From positions 1 through 43,597 of the forward strand of contig NZ_MIAM01000002.1 of NCBI RefSeq assembly GCF_001830555.1: a stretch of DNA of 43,597 nucleotides, read 5' to 3'. Both the position numbers and the translations under genes were made by a program. Numbering within the stretch: the first letter of the stretch is position 1; each line of letters opens with the position of its first letter. The notes under the pieces are model-generated. The model did no database searches. It was given only the letters and a program-made list of their open reading frames with translations, and was not told where the DNA came from. Of the stretch, positions 43,536 through 43,597 are shown piece by piece. Source of the DNA: Sphingopyxis sp. RIFCSPHIGHO2_12_FULL_65_19 (GTDB taxonomy: Bacteria; Pseudomonadota; Alphaproteobacteria; Sphingomonadales; Sphingomonadaceae).

Positions 43536-43597
43536 GCGGCGGCCTTCCCGCCGCTTGCCCTTGCGTCCGCCGCGACCTTCTCTTGGACGGTCGCGGC
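43536..43597 (+). terminator. Two hairpins after nagE (window edge)
   Basis: GCGGCGG/CCGCCGC (43536-43542 with 43548-43554, loop CCTTC) follows the nagE stop directly. GCCGCGACC/GGTCGCGGC (43569-43577 with 43589-43597) is a perfect 9-bp stem running to the window edge. Neither has a T-run within the window. They probably mark the end of the nag operon. Confidence 0.35.

Overview
The window is GC-rich and densely coded. It reads as a chromosomal segment of an alphaproteobacterium of the Sphingomonadaceae; a Sphingopyxis/Sphingobium-like host is my inference. The grounds are four TonB-dependent receptors (TBDRs) each beside a catabolic or uptake cluster, a cobalamin riboswitch upstream of btuB, the layout of the N-acetylglucosamine (GlcNAc) genes, and many TGA-N-TTG and ATGA start/stop junctions. 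I see no tRNA, rRNA, CRISPR array, transposase or phage gene.

Region 1 (1-6519): the 5' part of an Oar-like TBDR on the minus strand diverges from a plus-strand run of GH3 beta-glucosidase, Cys-type sulfatase and MFS exporter. A LacI-type palindrome and a plus-strand terminator lie between them. This suggests uptake and breakdown of a beta-linked, possibly sulfated, glycan.

Region 2 (6516-16545): an unusual tandem HxlR regulator and a frameshifted TBDR on the minus strand face a tightly packed plus-strand operon: nitronate monooxygenase-like flavoprotein, carotenoid/lignostilbene oxygenase, CoA ligase, SCP-x-type thiolase and a divergent second thiolase. The set looks like an uncharacterised route that cleaves an alkene and activates the product as a CoA ester.

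Region 3 (16546-22460): a roughly 175-bp repeat element with inverted ends, then a cobalamin riboswitch with a long structured leader, then btuB-cobO-btuF-btuC-btuD. This is a complete outer-membrane to cytoplasm corrinoid uptake system plus the adenosyltransferase. A pair of inverted hairpin repeats sits just before btuF.

Region 4 (22421-43534): a chitin/GlcNAc utilisation locus. On the minus strand are a cupin (JmjC-like) protein and a GH20 hexosaminidase. On the plus strand are a GH18 chitinase-like enzyme and a GntR/HutC regulator. On the minus strand again are a large TBDR followed by three tandem flavin-dependent halogenase-like proteins, the middle one having lost the catalytic residues. 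On the plus strand are nagX and a coupled nagB-nagA-nagF-nagE operon (SIS-type GlcN-6-P deaminase, GlcNAc-6-P deacetylase, EIIA-HPr-EI fusion, EIICB permease with a second degenerate IIB). A shared ATTGGTAT-type motif in the intergenic regions probably marks the GntR regulon. The likely flow is extracellular or periplasmic chitin breakdown by GH18/GH20, uptake of chitooligosaccharides by the TBDR, PTS import and phosphorylation of GlcNAc by NagE/NagF, and conversion to fructose-6-P by NagA and NagB. The role of the halogenase-like and cupin proteins is unknown and is the most interesting open point in the window.
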